Shown: positions 39,602-48,280 of the stretch, piece after piece
Layout of the letters: every line of letters starts with the position of its first letter
Position numbering within the stretch: position 1 is the stretch's first letter
NCBI GenBank assembly: GCA_902556505.1
Contig: CACDWM010000003.1
Span: 62,001 to 126,000 of the forward strand
Direction: 5' to 3'
DNA from: an uncultured Pelagibacteraceae bacterium
GTDB taxonomy: Bacteria > Pseudomonadota > Alphaproteobacteria > Pelagibacterales > Pelagibacteraceae
DNA: 64,000 nt
The notes under the pieces: model-generated
What the model was told of the DNA's origin: nothing
Seen by the model: only the letters and a program-made list of their open reading frames with translations
The model's database searches: none
Position numbers and translations under genes: made by a program

Positions 39602-40386
39602 TGGCTAACCAATATGAAGTATTAGGAAAAGCTCCGACACCAGATGATTTAAAAAAATTGTCTCCAAACGAAGTCCATTTAACTATTAAAAATTTAAATG
39701 CAGGTTATGGAAAAATGGAAATTTTACATAACTTTGATTTATTCGTGAATAAAGCTCAGTCTTTATGTTTAATTGGACCTAATGGTGCAGGTAAATCTAC
39801 AATTCTTCATTCAATATATGGTTTTACAAATATTTTTTCTGGTCAAATTGAACTTGAAGGAAAAGAAATTACAAATCTTACCCCAGCAGAAAAGTTAAAG
39901 TCAGTTGGTATAGCTTATATATTGCAGGATAACTCAGTATTTCCAGATATGACAGTAGAAGAAAATTTATTAATGGGAGGATACATAAAAGAAAAAACAG
40001 ATGAGTCATATGAAGAGGCTGAAAGAATTTTTGAAAAGTATGAAAGGTTAAGAAATAGAAGAAACCAACCAGCAAAAGTTTTATCTGGTGGGGAGAGAAG
40101 ATTGCTAGAAATATCTAGAGCATTAGTTATGAAACCTTCAGTACTTTTAGTAGACGAACCGTCAATTGGACTTGAACCCAGATATATTGAGATGGTTTTT
40201 GAAATATTAAGAGATCTTCAAGAAAATGAAAAAAAAACAATCATTCTAGTAGAGCAAAATGCCAAAAAAGGATTGGAGTTTGCAGATATAGGATACGTTT
40301 TAGTATCTGGGCAAACTGCAATTGCAGGTAAAGGAGACGATTTACTTCAAAATCCTGATGTTGGTAGACTGTTCCTAGGTGGATAA
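39601..40386 (+). CDS. livF: Branched-chain-type amino-acid ABC ATPase, LivF type
   Basis: Second nucleotide-binding subunit of the first Liv system. It is 261 residues, longer than the usual 235 because of an N-terminal extension of about 25 residues (MANQYEVLGKAPTPDDLKKL). Walker A is GPNGAGKST near residue 60, the signature LSGGERR and Walker B LLVDEPSIG. TAATG junctions on both sides show tight coupling to livG and azlC, which makes co-expression of importer and AzlC likely. Confidence 0.94.
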   Translation: MANQYEVLGKAPTPDDLKKLSPNEVHLTIKNLNAGYGKMEILHNFDLFVNKAQSLCLIGPNGAGKSTILHSIYGFTNIFSGQIELEGKEITNLTPAEKLKSVGIAYILQDNSVFPDMTVEENLLMGGYIKEKTDESYEEAERIFEKYERLRNRRNQPAKVLSGGERRLLEISRALVMKPSVLLVDEPSIGLEPRYIEMVFEILRDLQENEKKTIILVEQNAKKGLEFADIGYVLVSGQTAIAGKGDDLLQNPDVGRLFLGG

Positions 40387-41090
40387 TGATTAATAAAAAT
40401 TTTTTCTTTAAAGGATATAGATCTATTTTTACTCATGATAGTCCAGCTATAGCTCTTACTTGTTGTTTTATAGCAATTGGTGCTCTCTTTAAAAATTTAG
40501 GTTTTAATATTCAAGAAAGTATTTTTTCAACTGTTTTAACTTATGCTTTACCAGGTTCATTGGTAATGGCAGAGTCAATGTTGATTGGAGCATCTTTATT
40601 AAATATTTTTCTAGCAGTTTGGTTTGTAAATGCTCGACTTTATCCAATGGCTGTATCTTTATTTCCATTAATGATGCACAAATCTCAACCTAAGTGGAAG
40701 TATTACTTTTCTTGTCATTTTATTGCTGTTTCAGCGTGGTTAATCATGAAAAGCAATTATAAGAAAATTCCAAAAGAATATAGGATTGATTATTGGATTG
40801 GAATCGGAAGTGCAACAGTAAGTGTGTCTGTTATTGGAACATTTATAGGTTTTTATTTTTCAGAATTCATGAATAAAGATATGATGATTGGATTGGCAAT
40901 TCTTAATCCAGTGTATTTTTTATGCATGATGGTTGGAGCATCTAAAACTATACAAGTTACATTATCAGTCTTACTTGGAATAATTTTAGGACCAATTATT
41001 TATTTATTTTCACCTCAGTGGTCAATTCTGTTAGCAGGTGTAATCGGTGGAACTATAGCTTATTTAGTTGGAGAGTATAATGTCAGCTAG
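40386..41090 (+). CDS. azlC: AzlC-family branched-chain amino-acid permease (exporter large subunit)
   Basis: Polytopic protein of 234 residues with about six to eight helices, matching the AzlC family that works with AzlD to export branched-chain amino acids. Family-like segments are GALFKNLGFNIQESIFSTVLTYALPGSLVMAES near the N terminus and the conserved short cytosolic loops (VNARLYPMAVSL). It shares one base with livF and overlaps azlD by 11 bases. Finding an exporter pair co-transcribed with an importer is a notable arrangement. Confidence 0.88.
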   Translation: MINKNFFFKGYRSIFTHDSPAIALTCCFIAIGALFKNLGFNIQESIFSTVLTYALPGSLVMAESMLIGASLLNIFLAVWFVNARLYPMAVSLFPLMMHKSQPKWKYYFSCHFIAVSAWLIMKSNYKKIPKEYRIDYWIGIGSATVSVSVIGTFIGFYFSEFMNKDMMIGLAILNPVYFLCMMVGASKTIQVTLSVLLGIILGPIIYLFSPQWSILLAGVIGGTIAYLVGEYNVS

Positions 41091-41403
41091 TATCGTTTAT
41101 GCAATTTTAGTTACATCTCTTGCTACATTTTTATCTAGATTTTTAGGCGCTCTTACTTCTCAAGGTATTAAGGAAACATCAAAACTTTTTAAGTGGTTTA
41201 ATTGTTTAGCCTATGCAACTTTAGCAGCATTAATAGCAAGAACTATAATTTTTCCTGCTGGCGTGTTAATAGAATCTAGTTATTACAGTAGATCAATTGT
41301 TGTATTTTTATCCTTGTTTGTTTTTTTTATTTCTAAGAAAAACTTTGTTTATCCTACAATTTTCTCTGCTATTTGTATGGCAATAATTAACAATTATATC
41401 TGA
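41080..41403 (+). CDS. azlD: AzlD-family branched-chain amino-acid transport protein (exporter small subunit)
   Basis: A 107-residue protein with three to four membrane helices and the AzlD opening VTSLATFLSRFLGAL near residue 10. The start is the ATG at 41080 (MSASIVYAIL); the in-frame ATG at 41068 lies further inside azlC. Its pairing with azlC is the standard two-component export arrangement. It appears to end the operon that starts at livH. Confidence 0.86.
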   Translation: MSASIVYAILVTSLATFLSRFLGALTSQGIKETSKLFKWFNCLAYATLAALIARTIIFPAGVLIESSYYSRSIVVFLSLFVFFISKKNFVYPTIFSAICMAIINNYI

Positions 41404-41442
41404 TTAAATTGATTTATAAAATAATGTAAAATAAAATTTAGA

Positions 41443-42354
41443 ATGCAAAAAATTACAGGCATAGACATTCAAAAACACGATAAATCAAATAGGATTATAA
41501 AAATTAGTTTAGAAAATGATATAATAGATAAATTAATTTTCCCGTTTAATAAATTTGATTTAACAGCATTAGAGCTAAAACCATTTACAAGATTTACTTT
41601 AGCTAAAAGTTTAGATGATTTAACAAATAATAAATTAAGCGAATTAATGAACTCAATTATTAGAGATAGATCTACAGGTTGTTTTATTATTGGACCAAAA
41701 AATATAACTGCAAAAATTAATGATATATTTTTAGTTAAGTTATCAACTGCAATAGCTCATCTAATTGGTGTACCTAATCATGATGCCATGGCAGGAAAAT
41801 ATTATGCTCGTTTTCATGTTAAACATGAAGATAGTAGCGACTCTTATTTGAGAAAGGCTTATAGGAATATGGATCTTCATACAGATGGGACATATGTAAA
41901 AGATGTGACTGATTGGTTAATTATGACAAAAATTGATGAGCAAAATGTTGAAGGAGGTGAAACAGCTATGCTGCACCTTGATGACTGGGAGCATTGTGAT
42001 GATTTATACAACGATCCAGTTGGGAGACAAAATTTTGTTTGGGGGTCACCAAAAAGTAAAAATATTGATTACAAGGTAGAGCACCCAGTTTTTTCAACTG
42101 ATAAAGAGGGAAGACCAACAATATCTTATATAGATCAATTTCCAGAACCTCAAAATATGGATCAAGGAAATTTTTTACAAAAATTATCTGATGGATTAGA
42201 GGAAAGTAAAAATAAAATAATAACGAAATTACCTGTTGGATTCTCTGTGATTGCAAATAATTATTTCTGGCTTCATGGAAGAAAACCCTTCAAAGAAAAC
42301 AAGGAATTAAGCAGAGAATTACTAAGAATTAGAGGTTCTTTTTTTGTTAATTAA
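41443..42354 (+). CDS. glaH: Glutarate 2-hydroxylase (CsiD/GlaH family Fe(II)/2OG dioxygenase)
   Basis: The family oxidises glutarate to L-2-hydroxyglutarate with 2-oxoglutarate, O2 and iron, in the lysine-cadaverine-glutarate route. The match to E. coli CsiD is strong over the catalytic half: DLHTDGTYVKDVTDWLIM (iron ligands in HTD, near residue 147), KIDEQNVEGGETAMLHLDDW, ISYIDQFPEPQ, and FWLHGRKPF with the distal histidine, then the ELLRIRG arginine that binds 2-oxoglutarate. The 303-residue length fits. No L-2-hydroxyglutarate oxidase (LhgO), GabT or GabD follows; instead a ProC-like gene and a Liv transporter do. Function is confident by family; its local partners are not. Confidence 0.9.
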   Translation: MQKITGIDIQKHDKSNRIIKISLENDIIDKLIFPFNKFDLTALELKPFTRFTLAKSLDDLTNNKLSELMNSIIRDRSTGCFIIGPKNITAKINDIFLVKLSTAIAHLIGVPNHDAMAGKYYARFHVKHEDSSDSYLRKAYRNMDLHTDGTYVKDVTDWLIMTKIDEQNVEGGETAMLHLDDWEHCDDLYNDPVGRQNFVWGSPKSKNIDYKVEHPVFSTDKEGRPTISYIDQFPEPQNMDQGNFLQKLSDGLEESKNKIITKLPVGFSVIANNYFWLHGRKPFKENKELSRELLRIRGSFFVN

Positions 42355-42386
42355 TTCAATATAATCAATATAAAGTATCCAAAATT

Positions 42387-43154
42387 ATGAATTTAGGTTT
42401 TATTGGTACTGGAAAAATTGCAGCTTCAGTGATTACTGGAATATGTAAATCAAAAATTTCATATAAAAAAATCATTATTTCTCCAAGAAATAAAAAAATA
42501 GCTCTTGGGTTAAAAAGAAAGTTTAAAAAAATAGTTATTGCCAAGGATAATCAACAAATTATAGATCAATCTAATTGGGTATTTTTATCTGTTACACCTA
42601 CTGTCGGTGAAAAAATTATTAAAGATTTAAAATTTAAATCGACCCAAACGATTGTTAGTTTTATTTCGACAATTACTTTATCTCAATTAAAAAAAGCAAT
42701 TAAAGTAAAAGCAAAAATTGTAAGAGCAATACCTCTTCCTCCAATTTCATTAAAAAAAGGCCCTGTACCTATTTGCCCTCCTAATTTAAAAGTTAAAGCG
42801 TTTTTCAATAACTTGGGCACAACTGTAGAAATTAAGAATGAAAAATCGTCTATAAATTTTTGGTCAACATCTGGAATGATGGCACCATTTTATGAGGTGT
42901 TAAGAGTTATGACTGATTGGTTGGTAAAAAGAGGGGTAAAAAGAAAAAATGCTCAAAAATATATTACTTCTTTATTTTTGGCTTTATCTGAGGATGCTGT
43001 CGTAAATTCAAAAGAAAATTTAAAGAATTTAGTAAAAGAGTCTCAAACGCCAAAGGGATTGAATGAGCAAGGTGTTAAAGAATTAACTAAAGCAGGTTTT
43101 TATAAATCTCTTGAAAGAACATTAAATAATATTCACAAAAGACTAAATAAATAA
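42387..43154 (+). CDS. ProC-like NAD(P)-dependent reductase (pyrroline-5-carboxylate reductase family)
   Basis: A 255-residue protein with the Rossmann start MNLGFIGTGKIAASVITGI and the ProC-like VRAIPLPPISLKKGPVPICP block near residue 113. Classical ProC makes proline from pyrroline-5-carboxylate. The C-terminal dimer domain (STSGMMAPFYEVLRVMTDWL) is divergent: the expected ALSGSGPAY is replaced by SGMMAPFYE. This suggests a paralogue acting on another cyclic imine or a related substrate. It lies between glaH and a Liv operon (5 bases before livG2), pointing to amino-acid catabolism. Confidence 0.78.
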   Translation: MNLGFIGTGKIAASVITGICKSKISYKKIIISPRNKKIALGLKRKFKKIVIAKDNQQIIDQSNWVFLSVTPTVGEKIIKDLKFKSTQTIVSFISTITLSQLKKAIKVKAKIVRAIPLPPISLKKGPVPICPPNLKVKAFFNNLGTTVEIKNEKSSINFWSTSGMMAPFYEVLRVMTDWLVKRGVKRKNAQKYITSLFLALSEDAVVNSKENLKNLVKESQTPKGLNEQGVKELTKAGFYKSLERTLNNIHKRLNK

Positions 43155-43159
43155 ATCAA

Positions 43160-43948
43160 ATGTCTGAAAATATTTTAGAGATTAATAATTTAAGTAAATA
43201 TTTTGGTGGATTGGCTGCAGTTTCGGATTGTTCAATAAAAGTCAAAAGAGGAACAATCACTGGTATTATTGGACCAAATGGATCTGGTAAAACAACTTTA
43301 TTTAATTTAATTGCTGGAAACTTAAAATCCTCTGGTGGTAATGTTGTTTTTGATGATGAAAATATTACTGATGTTCCATCTTATGAATTATTTTCTAAAG
43401 GTTTGTTAAGAACATTTCAAATTGCACATGAGTTTTCAAATTTATCTGTTTTAGAAAATTTAATGATGGTTCCAGGAAATCAATCTGGAGAAAAAATAAT
43501 GACAGCATTATTTAAACCAGGTTTAGTTGCACAAGAAGAGGCTGTGGTTAAAGAGAAAGCGAAAGAAGTTGTTGAATTTTTAAATTTAGGACATTTATCA
43601 AATGAGCTTGCTGGAAATCTTTCAGGTGGACAAAAGAAATTATTAGAACTTGGAAGAACCATGATGGTTGATGCAAAATTAGTATTATTAGATGAAGTAG
43701 GGGCAGGAGTTAACAGAACTTTGTTAAAAGATCTTGGAACAGCAATAGAAAAGTTAAATAAAGAAAAAGGTTATACTTTTTGTATGATTGAACATGATAT
43801 GGATTTTATTGGAAGATTGTGTGATCCAGTGATTGTAATGGCTGAGGGGTCAGTTTTATTTGAGGGAAGTGTTGAAGAAGCAAAAAAAGATGAGAAAGTT
43901 ATCGAAAGCTATCTTGGAAGAGGATCAAAATTAAAGGATACAAATTAA
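43160..43948 (+). CDS. Branched-chain-type amino-acid ABC ATPase, LivG type (second system)
   Basis: Nucleotide-binding subunit of the second Liv system, 262 residues. Walker A is GPNGSGKTT near residue 37, signature LSGGQKK. Walker B reads LVLLDEVGAGVN, with valine after DE instead of the usual proline. The catalytic glutamate is kept, so the ATPase should work. The final tail (ESYLGRGSKLKDTN) is normal. It couples to the next ATPase by a TAATG junction. The second system's order (G, F, H, M) differs from the first (H, M, G, F), so this is not a recent tandem copy. Confidence 0.93.
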   Translation: MSENILEINNLSKYFGGLAAVSDCSIKVKRGTITGIIGPNGSGKTTLFNLIAGNLKSSGGNVVFDDENITDVPSYELFSKGLLRTFQIAHEFSNLSVLENLMMVPGNQSGEKIMTALFKPGLVAQEEAVVKEKAKEVVEFLNLGHLSNELAGNLSGGQKKLLELGRTMMVDAKLVLLDEVGAGVNRTLLKDLGTAIEKLNKEKGYTFCMIEHDMDFIGRLCDPVIVMAEGSVLFEGSVEEAKKDEKVIESYLGRGSKLKDTN

Positions 43949-44655
43949 TGGCATATTTTGAAGGAATAGAAATGACAGGTGGTTATGGTAATGGTCCTGA
44001 CATTATTAGTTCGTGTTCAGTAAATGTTAATAAAGGTGAAATAGTTTCTATTTTAGGTCCTAATGGAGCTGGTAAATCAACTGCTATGAAAGCAATGTTG
44101 GGCTTGCTGAATTTAAAGACTGGATCAGTAAAGATTGATGGTAAGGATATTTCAAAATTATCTCCTCAAGATCGAGTTAAGCAAGGTATTTCTTTTGTGC
44201 CACAGACTAAAAATGTTTTTGCAGGGATGACTGTTGAAGAGAATTTAGAAATGGGTGCATTTCTTATTGAGGATGAAATCAAAAATATAATTGAGGAAAT
44301 TTATGAATTATTTCCAATTTTAAGAGAGAAAAGAAATCAGTTGGTTGGTGAACTTTCTGGAGGTCAAAGACAACAAGTAGCTCTAGGTCGAGCTTTAATG
44401 ATTAAACCCACTGTTTTAATGTTAGACGAGCCAACAGCCGGTGTATCACCAATTGTGATGGACGAATTATTTGATCATATTGTAAAAGTAAAAAAAACAA
44501 ACGTTGCTATCTTAATGGTAGAACAAAATGCAAAACAAGCCTTAAGCATTTCAGATAGAGGTTATGTACTAGTTACTGGAGAAAATCGTTATTCAGGAAC
44601 TGGAAAAGAATTATTAGACGATCCAAGAGTAAGAAGCTCTTTTTTAGGAGGGTAA
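43948..44655 (+). CDS. Branched-chain-type amino-acid ABC ATPase, LivF type (second system)
   Basis: Second nucleotide-binding subunit of the second Liv system, 235 residues, the standard LivF length. Walker A GPNGAGKST near residue 37, signature LSGGQRQ and Walker B LMLDEPTAG are all intact. The chain ends RSSFLGG as LivF proteins do. A one-base gap separates it from the permease gene downstream. Confidence 0.94.
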   Translation: MAYFEGIEMTGGYGNGPDIISSCSVNVNKGEIVSILGPNGAGKSTAMKAMLGLLNLKTGSVKIDGKDISKLSPQDRVKQGISFVPQTKNVFAGMTVEENLEMGAFLIEDEIKNIIEEIYELFPILREKRNQLVGELSGGQRQQVALGRALMIKPTVLMLDEPTAGVSPIVMDELFDHIVKVKKTNVAILMVEQNAKQALSISDRGYVLVTGENRYSGTGKELLDDPRVRSSFLGG

Positions 44656-44656
44656 T

Positions 44657-45667
44657 ATGGATTTTGTTAATGCGATAATTCTTTTATTAAATTATATTTT
44701 TATTCCTGCGTTAACTTATGGTTCTCAGTTAGCACTGGGTGCAATATTTGTAACACTAATCTATGGAATTTTAAGATTTGCAAACTTTGCAACTGGTGAC
44801 ATGATGTCTTTTGGAACCATGGCTACGATTTTATTTACATGGTATTTTCAATCTTTAGGTGTTTCTCTAGGAGTTTTACCTACTGCTTTATTGGCTATTC
44901 CTTTTGGAATAATTTTCATGATATTTTACATGCTTTTAATAGATAAGTTTGTCTTTAAGTATTACAGAAATCAAAAAAGTCCCCCAGTTCAATTTGCAAT
45001 GGTGAGTATTGGTGTAATGTTTGTAACACAAGCAGTGGTCAGAATTATAATTGGACCTGGTGATAGAAGATTTTTTGATGGTGAAAAATTCATTATTAAA
45101 GCTCGTGAATTTAAAGAGATGACAGGTTTAAACGAAGGTCTTGCACTGAAATCCACTCAAGTGATTACTATTTTTGTAACAATAGTTTTAGTCTCGTTAT
45201 TATTTTGGTTTTTAAATAGAACCAAAACTGGAAAAAGTATGAAAGCTTATTCTGATAATGAAGATCTTGCTTTGTTATCAGGTATTGATCCAAAAAAAAT
45301 AGTTTTAGTTACATGGGTAATTGCTGGAATTTTAGCTACAATAGGTGGAGCATTGTATGGTTTAGATAAAAGTTTTAAACCATTTACTTATTTTAACAAT
45401 ATGCTTCCTATTTTTGCTGCTGCAATTGTTGGAGGAATTGGAAATCCATTTGGAGCTTTTTTAGGTGGATATGTAATTGCTTTTTCTGAAATATTGCTCA
45501 CTTATGCATATAAAAAATTCTTTATGTATATTTTACCAGAAAGTATGGAGCCAAATAGTTTAGTTCAGTTACTATCTACTGATTATAAGTTTGCAGTCTC
45601 GTTCTCTATTCTTGTAATTGTTTTAATTTATCGACCTTCGGGAATATTTAAGGGGAAAGTATTGTGA
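44657..45667 (+). CDS. Branched-chain-type amino-acid ABC permease, LivH type (second system)
   Basis: Membrane subunit of the second Liv system, 336 residues, about eight helices. LivH features: GAIFVTLIYGILRFANFATGD near residue 27, the coupling loop GKSMKAYSDNEDLALLSGIDPKKIV near residue 193, and AAAIVGGIGNPFGAFLGG. It is about 40 residues longer than the first LivH, mainly from a periplasmic stretch (DRRFFDGEKFIIKAREFKEM). It overlaps the next permease by 4 bases. Confidence 0.93.
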   Translation: MDFVNAIILLLNYIFIPALTYGSQLALGAIFVTLIYGILRFANFATGDMMSFGTMATILFTWYFQSLGVSLGVLPTALLAIPFGIIFMIFYMLLIDKFVFKYYRNQKSPPVQFAMVSIGVMFVTQAVVRIIIGPGDRRFFDGEKFIIKAREFKEMTGLNEGLALKSTQVITIFVTIVLVSLLFWFLNRTKTGKSMKAYSDNEDLALLSGIDPKKIVLVTWVIAGILATIGGALYGLDKSFKPFTYFNNMLPIFAAAIVGGIGNPFGAFLGGYVIAFSEILLTYAYKKFFMYILPESMEPNSLVQLLSTDYKFAVSFSILVIVLIYRPSGIFKGKVL

Positions 45668-47034
45668 GAAAAAACCTAAATGTAATTGCAGCTTACAGTA
45701 TCATGATGGTGCTTATTCTAATGGTTGGGATATTTCAGTCTTGGAATATCGCTTTATCAATATTTAATCTTTGTTTGATTTCTGCGGTCATGACAATGGG
45801 TGCCAATATTCAATGGGGTTACGCTGGTTTAATTAATTTTGGAATTATGGGTTACACAGCTTTAGGTGGTTTAGCTGCAGTATTGATATCTGTCGATCCT
45901 GTTCAAGAAGCTTGGAGGGCAGGAGGTTTCGATATTTTAATGGCATTATGGCTGATAGTAGTAATGGTATTAGTTATAAGGTTTATTTTAAAAAGATTTG
46001 AAAAATCAAAAATCAGAACATACAGCATAGCTGCAATAATAATTTCAGGTATTTTACTTATTAGATTTTCTGCAGAGCCAGGCATAGAAGCTATTGAAGC
46101 AGTTGATCCTGCTAAAACTGGTTTCTTAGGAGGATTTGGATTACCAATTATATTTTCTTGGATAGTTGGAGCTCTTTTTGCAGGGGGTTTAGCATTTATA
46201 GTTGGAAAAGTTGCACTTGGTCTTAGAGCAGATTATTTAGCTATTGCTACTCTTCTTATTTCCGAAATTGTTATTGCAATTATTAAACACGAGGATTGGC
46301 TTACAAGAGGGGTCAAAAATGTTATTGGATTAAAAAGACCTGCACCTTATGAAGTAGATCTTCAAACAACTGATTGGTTTATTAAATTAGTTGAAAAGTT
46401 TAATTCAGGAAAATTAAGTGTAATTGAGAATTTAGCTGATAGAAAAGCTGCTTTAAATCAACTTGTTATTGAAGGCTCTTCAGTATTTGTAAAACTGTGT
46501 TATTCAGGATTATTCTTAGTAGTAGTAATTATTCTTTTAATTTTAACTCAAAAAGCTCTTTATTCTCCTTGGGGAAGAATGATGAGGGCAATTAGAGACA
46601 ATGAGGAAGCTGCAAATGCAATGGGTAAAAATGTTGTTAAACAACATTTACTAATTTTTATTTTAGGCTCAGCAATTGTTGGAATTGCGGGCGCAATGCT
46701 TGTTACACAAGATGGTTTATTTACTCCAGGAAGTTATAGACCTATGAGATATACTTTTTTGATTTGGGTGATGGTAATTGTTGGAGGAAGCGGAAATAAT
46801 TTTGGGGCAATTTTAGGAGGATTTGTTGTTTGGTTCTTATGGATTGAAGCTGCACCAATATCATTATTTTTAATAAACTTTTTCACTGCTGGAATTCCTG
46901 AAACAAATGCACTTAAAGCTCATTTAATTGAAAGCGTTCCTTATTTCAGATTTTTACTGATGGGATTAGGATTGTTGTTTATCATGAGGTATCGACCTAA
47001 AGGTATACTTCCAGAAAAAATAGAAATAAAGTAA
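45664..47034 (+). CDS. Branched-chain-type amino-acid ABC permease, LivM type (second system), enlarged
   Basis: Second membrane subunit of the second Liv system, starting with GTG inside the end of the previous gene. At 456 residues it is about 100 longer than a usual LivM. The extra length lies in a segment with an additional helix and charged flanks (about residues 95-150) and a periplasmic insertion (about residues 220-280). The LivM coupling loop MMRAIRDNEEAANAMGKNVVKQH and IVGGSGNNFGAILGG are intact, so it should still dock with the ATPases. The insertions may shape binding-protein docking. Confidence 0.92.
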   Translation: MRKNLNVIAAYSIMMVLILMVGIFQSWNIALSIFNLCLISAVMTMGANIQWGYAGLINFGIMGYTALGGLAAVLISVDPVQEAWRAGGFDILMALWLIVVMVLVIRFILKRFEKSKIRTYSIAAIIISGILLIRFSAEPGIEAIEAVDPAKTGFLGGFGLPIIFSWIVGALFAGGLAFIVGKVALGLRADYLAIATLLISEIVIAIIKHEDWLTRGVKNVIGLKRPAPYEVDLQTTDWFIKLVEKFNSGKLSVIENLADRKAALNQLVIEGSSVFVKLCYSGLFLVVVIILLILTQKALYSPWGRMMRAIRDNEEAANAMGKNVVKQHLLIFILGSAIVGIAGAMLVTQDGLFTPGSYRPMRYTFLIWVMVIVGGSGNNFGAILGGFVVWFLWIEAAPISLFLINFFTAGIPETNALKAHLIESVPYFRFLLMGLGLLFIMRYRPKGILPEKIEIK

Positions 47035-47039
47035 ACATA

Positions 47040-47111
47040 ATGAAATATATTATATTAGGTGCTGCTGCTGCTTGGGCTTTGTATATGGCTGATAAGTATT
47101 TATTCTTTTAA
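47040..47111 (+). CDS. Small membrane peptide, 23 residues
   Basis: An ATG-initiated frame of 23 codons that ends with TAA sharing one base with the ATG of the MFS gene (TAATG), the same coupling seen between many real genes here. The peptide is one hydrophobic helix: it starts MKYIILGAAAAWALYM and ends with a short polar ADKY turn and an aromatic LFF tail. It begins 5 bases after the livM-type stop. Its size and fit into the gap suggest a real small membrane protein or a translational coupling device. I recognise no family. No ribosome-binding site is visible, as for most genes in this window. Confidence 0.55.
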   Translation: MKYIILGAAAAWALYMADKYLFF

Positions 47112-48280
47112 TGAATAAAAATCTTTCGTTACTTATATTAAGCCAGATTTTCGCTTTTACAGCTGCACCGGTCACCGTTTTTTTAAGCGGTATAATTGGT
47201 TCAAAATTTAGTCCAATAAAATCTTTAGCTACTCTTCCAATGGCTTTGTCAGTTGTTGGAATTGCGTTATTCGCTTTTTTTGCTGCAAAGCTAATGAGTA
47301 TAATTGGACGAAAATTAGGTTTTATTTTTGCATCAATAGGTACATGTTTTGCATCTTTTTTAACTGCATACTCTATAATTATAGAAAGTTTTGTTTTATA
47401 TAATTTAGGATGCTTTTTAATTGGTGGAGGAATAGCTTTTAGCCATCAATATCGTTTTGCAGCAGTGGAGGTTGTTGATAAGGATTATGCACCAAAAGCA
47501 ATTTCTATTATTTTGTTAGCAGGAATAGGTTCCGCGTTTATTGGTCCAAACATTGCAAACATTTCTAAAGGACTTATCTCAAATCATATGTATGCTGGTT
47601 CTTATATTGCACTCGCCATTTTATCTATCTCATCAACAATATTTTTAATTTTTTATCAGGAACCAAAAACGATATCTAGTAATCAATATAAAACTGGAAG
47701 AAGTTTTTTTGAGCTTATTTCTCAACCTAGATTTCTACAGGCGCTTGTAGCTTCAGCTTTTGCCTATGCTGTAATGACTTTTTTAATGACAGCAACTCCT
47801 ATAAGTATGCATCTGATGGAGAAAATAAGTTTGAGCAAGACTGGATTTGTTATTCAGCTTCATATAGCAGCTATGTTTTTACCTTCACTGGTTACAGGAA
47901 ATTTAATTAAAAGATTTGGTCATAGTAAAATAATGCATGTGGGAGTTTTATTGTTTTTAGTCACAATTATTACCAGTTTATTTGAACAGAATTATATTAA
48001 CTATATGGTTGCACTTATTTTCCTGGGGCTAGGGTGGAATTTTTTATTTATATCAGGAACGAGCTTACTTGTTTTGTGTTACAGAGAAGAGGAAAAATTT
48101 AGAGCTCAAGGGTATAATGATTTAATTGTTTATTCTATACAAGCATTAGCCAGTTTGTCTGCTGGAGTATTTCTTAGCTTAACTAGCTGGAAAACTATGA
48201 ATTTAATATGTTTGATTTTTCTAATTATCATAGCTCTATCTACCATAAGAGCTGATTTAAAAAAAAACCCCAGTAATTAA
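47111..48280 (+). CDS. Major facilitator superfamily transporter
   Basis: Twelve-helix carrier of 389 residues. The MFS loop between helices 2 and 3 appears as KLMSIIGRKLGFIFASIG near residue 65, and the equivalent loop in the second half as NLIKRFGHSKIMHVGVL near residue 265. The substrate cannot be read from the sequence. Its last codons form part of the terminator hairpin shared with the convergent binding-protein gene. It follows the 23-codon gene with a one-base overlap and may belong to the second Liv operon. Confidence 0.9.
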   Translation: MNKNLSLLILSQIFAFTAAPVTVFLSGIIGSKFSPIKSLATLPMALSVVGIALFAFFAAKLMSIIGRKLGFIFASIGTCFASFLTAYSIIIESFVLYNLGCFLIGGGIAFSHQYRFAAVEVVDKDYAPKAISIILLAGIGSAFIGPNIANISKGLISNHMYAGSYIALAILSISSTIFLIFYQEPKTISSNQYKTGRSFFELISQPRFLQALVASAFAYAVMTFLMTATPISMHLMEKISLSKTGFVIQLHIAAMFLPSLVTGNLIKRFGHSKIMHVGVLLFLVTIITSLFEQNYINYMVALIFLGLGWNFLFISGTSLLVLCYREEEKFRAQGYNDLIVYSIQALASLSAGVFLSLTSWKTMNLICLIFLIIIALSTIRADLKKNPSN

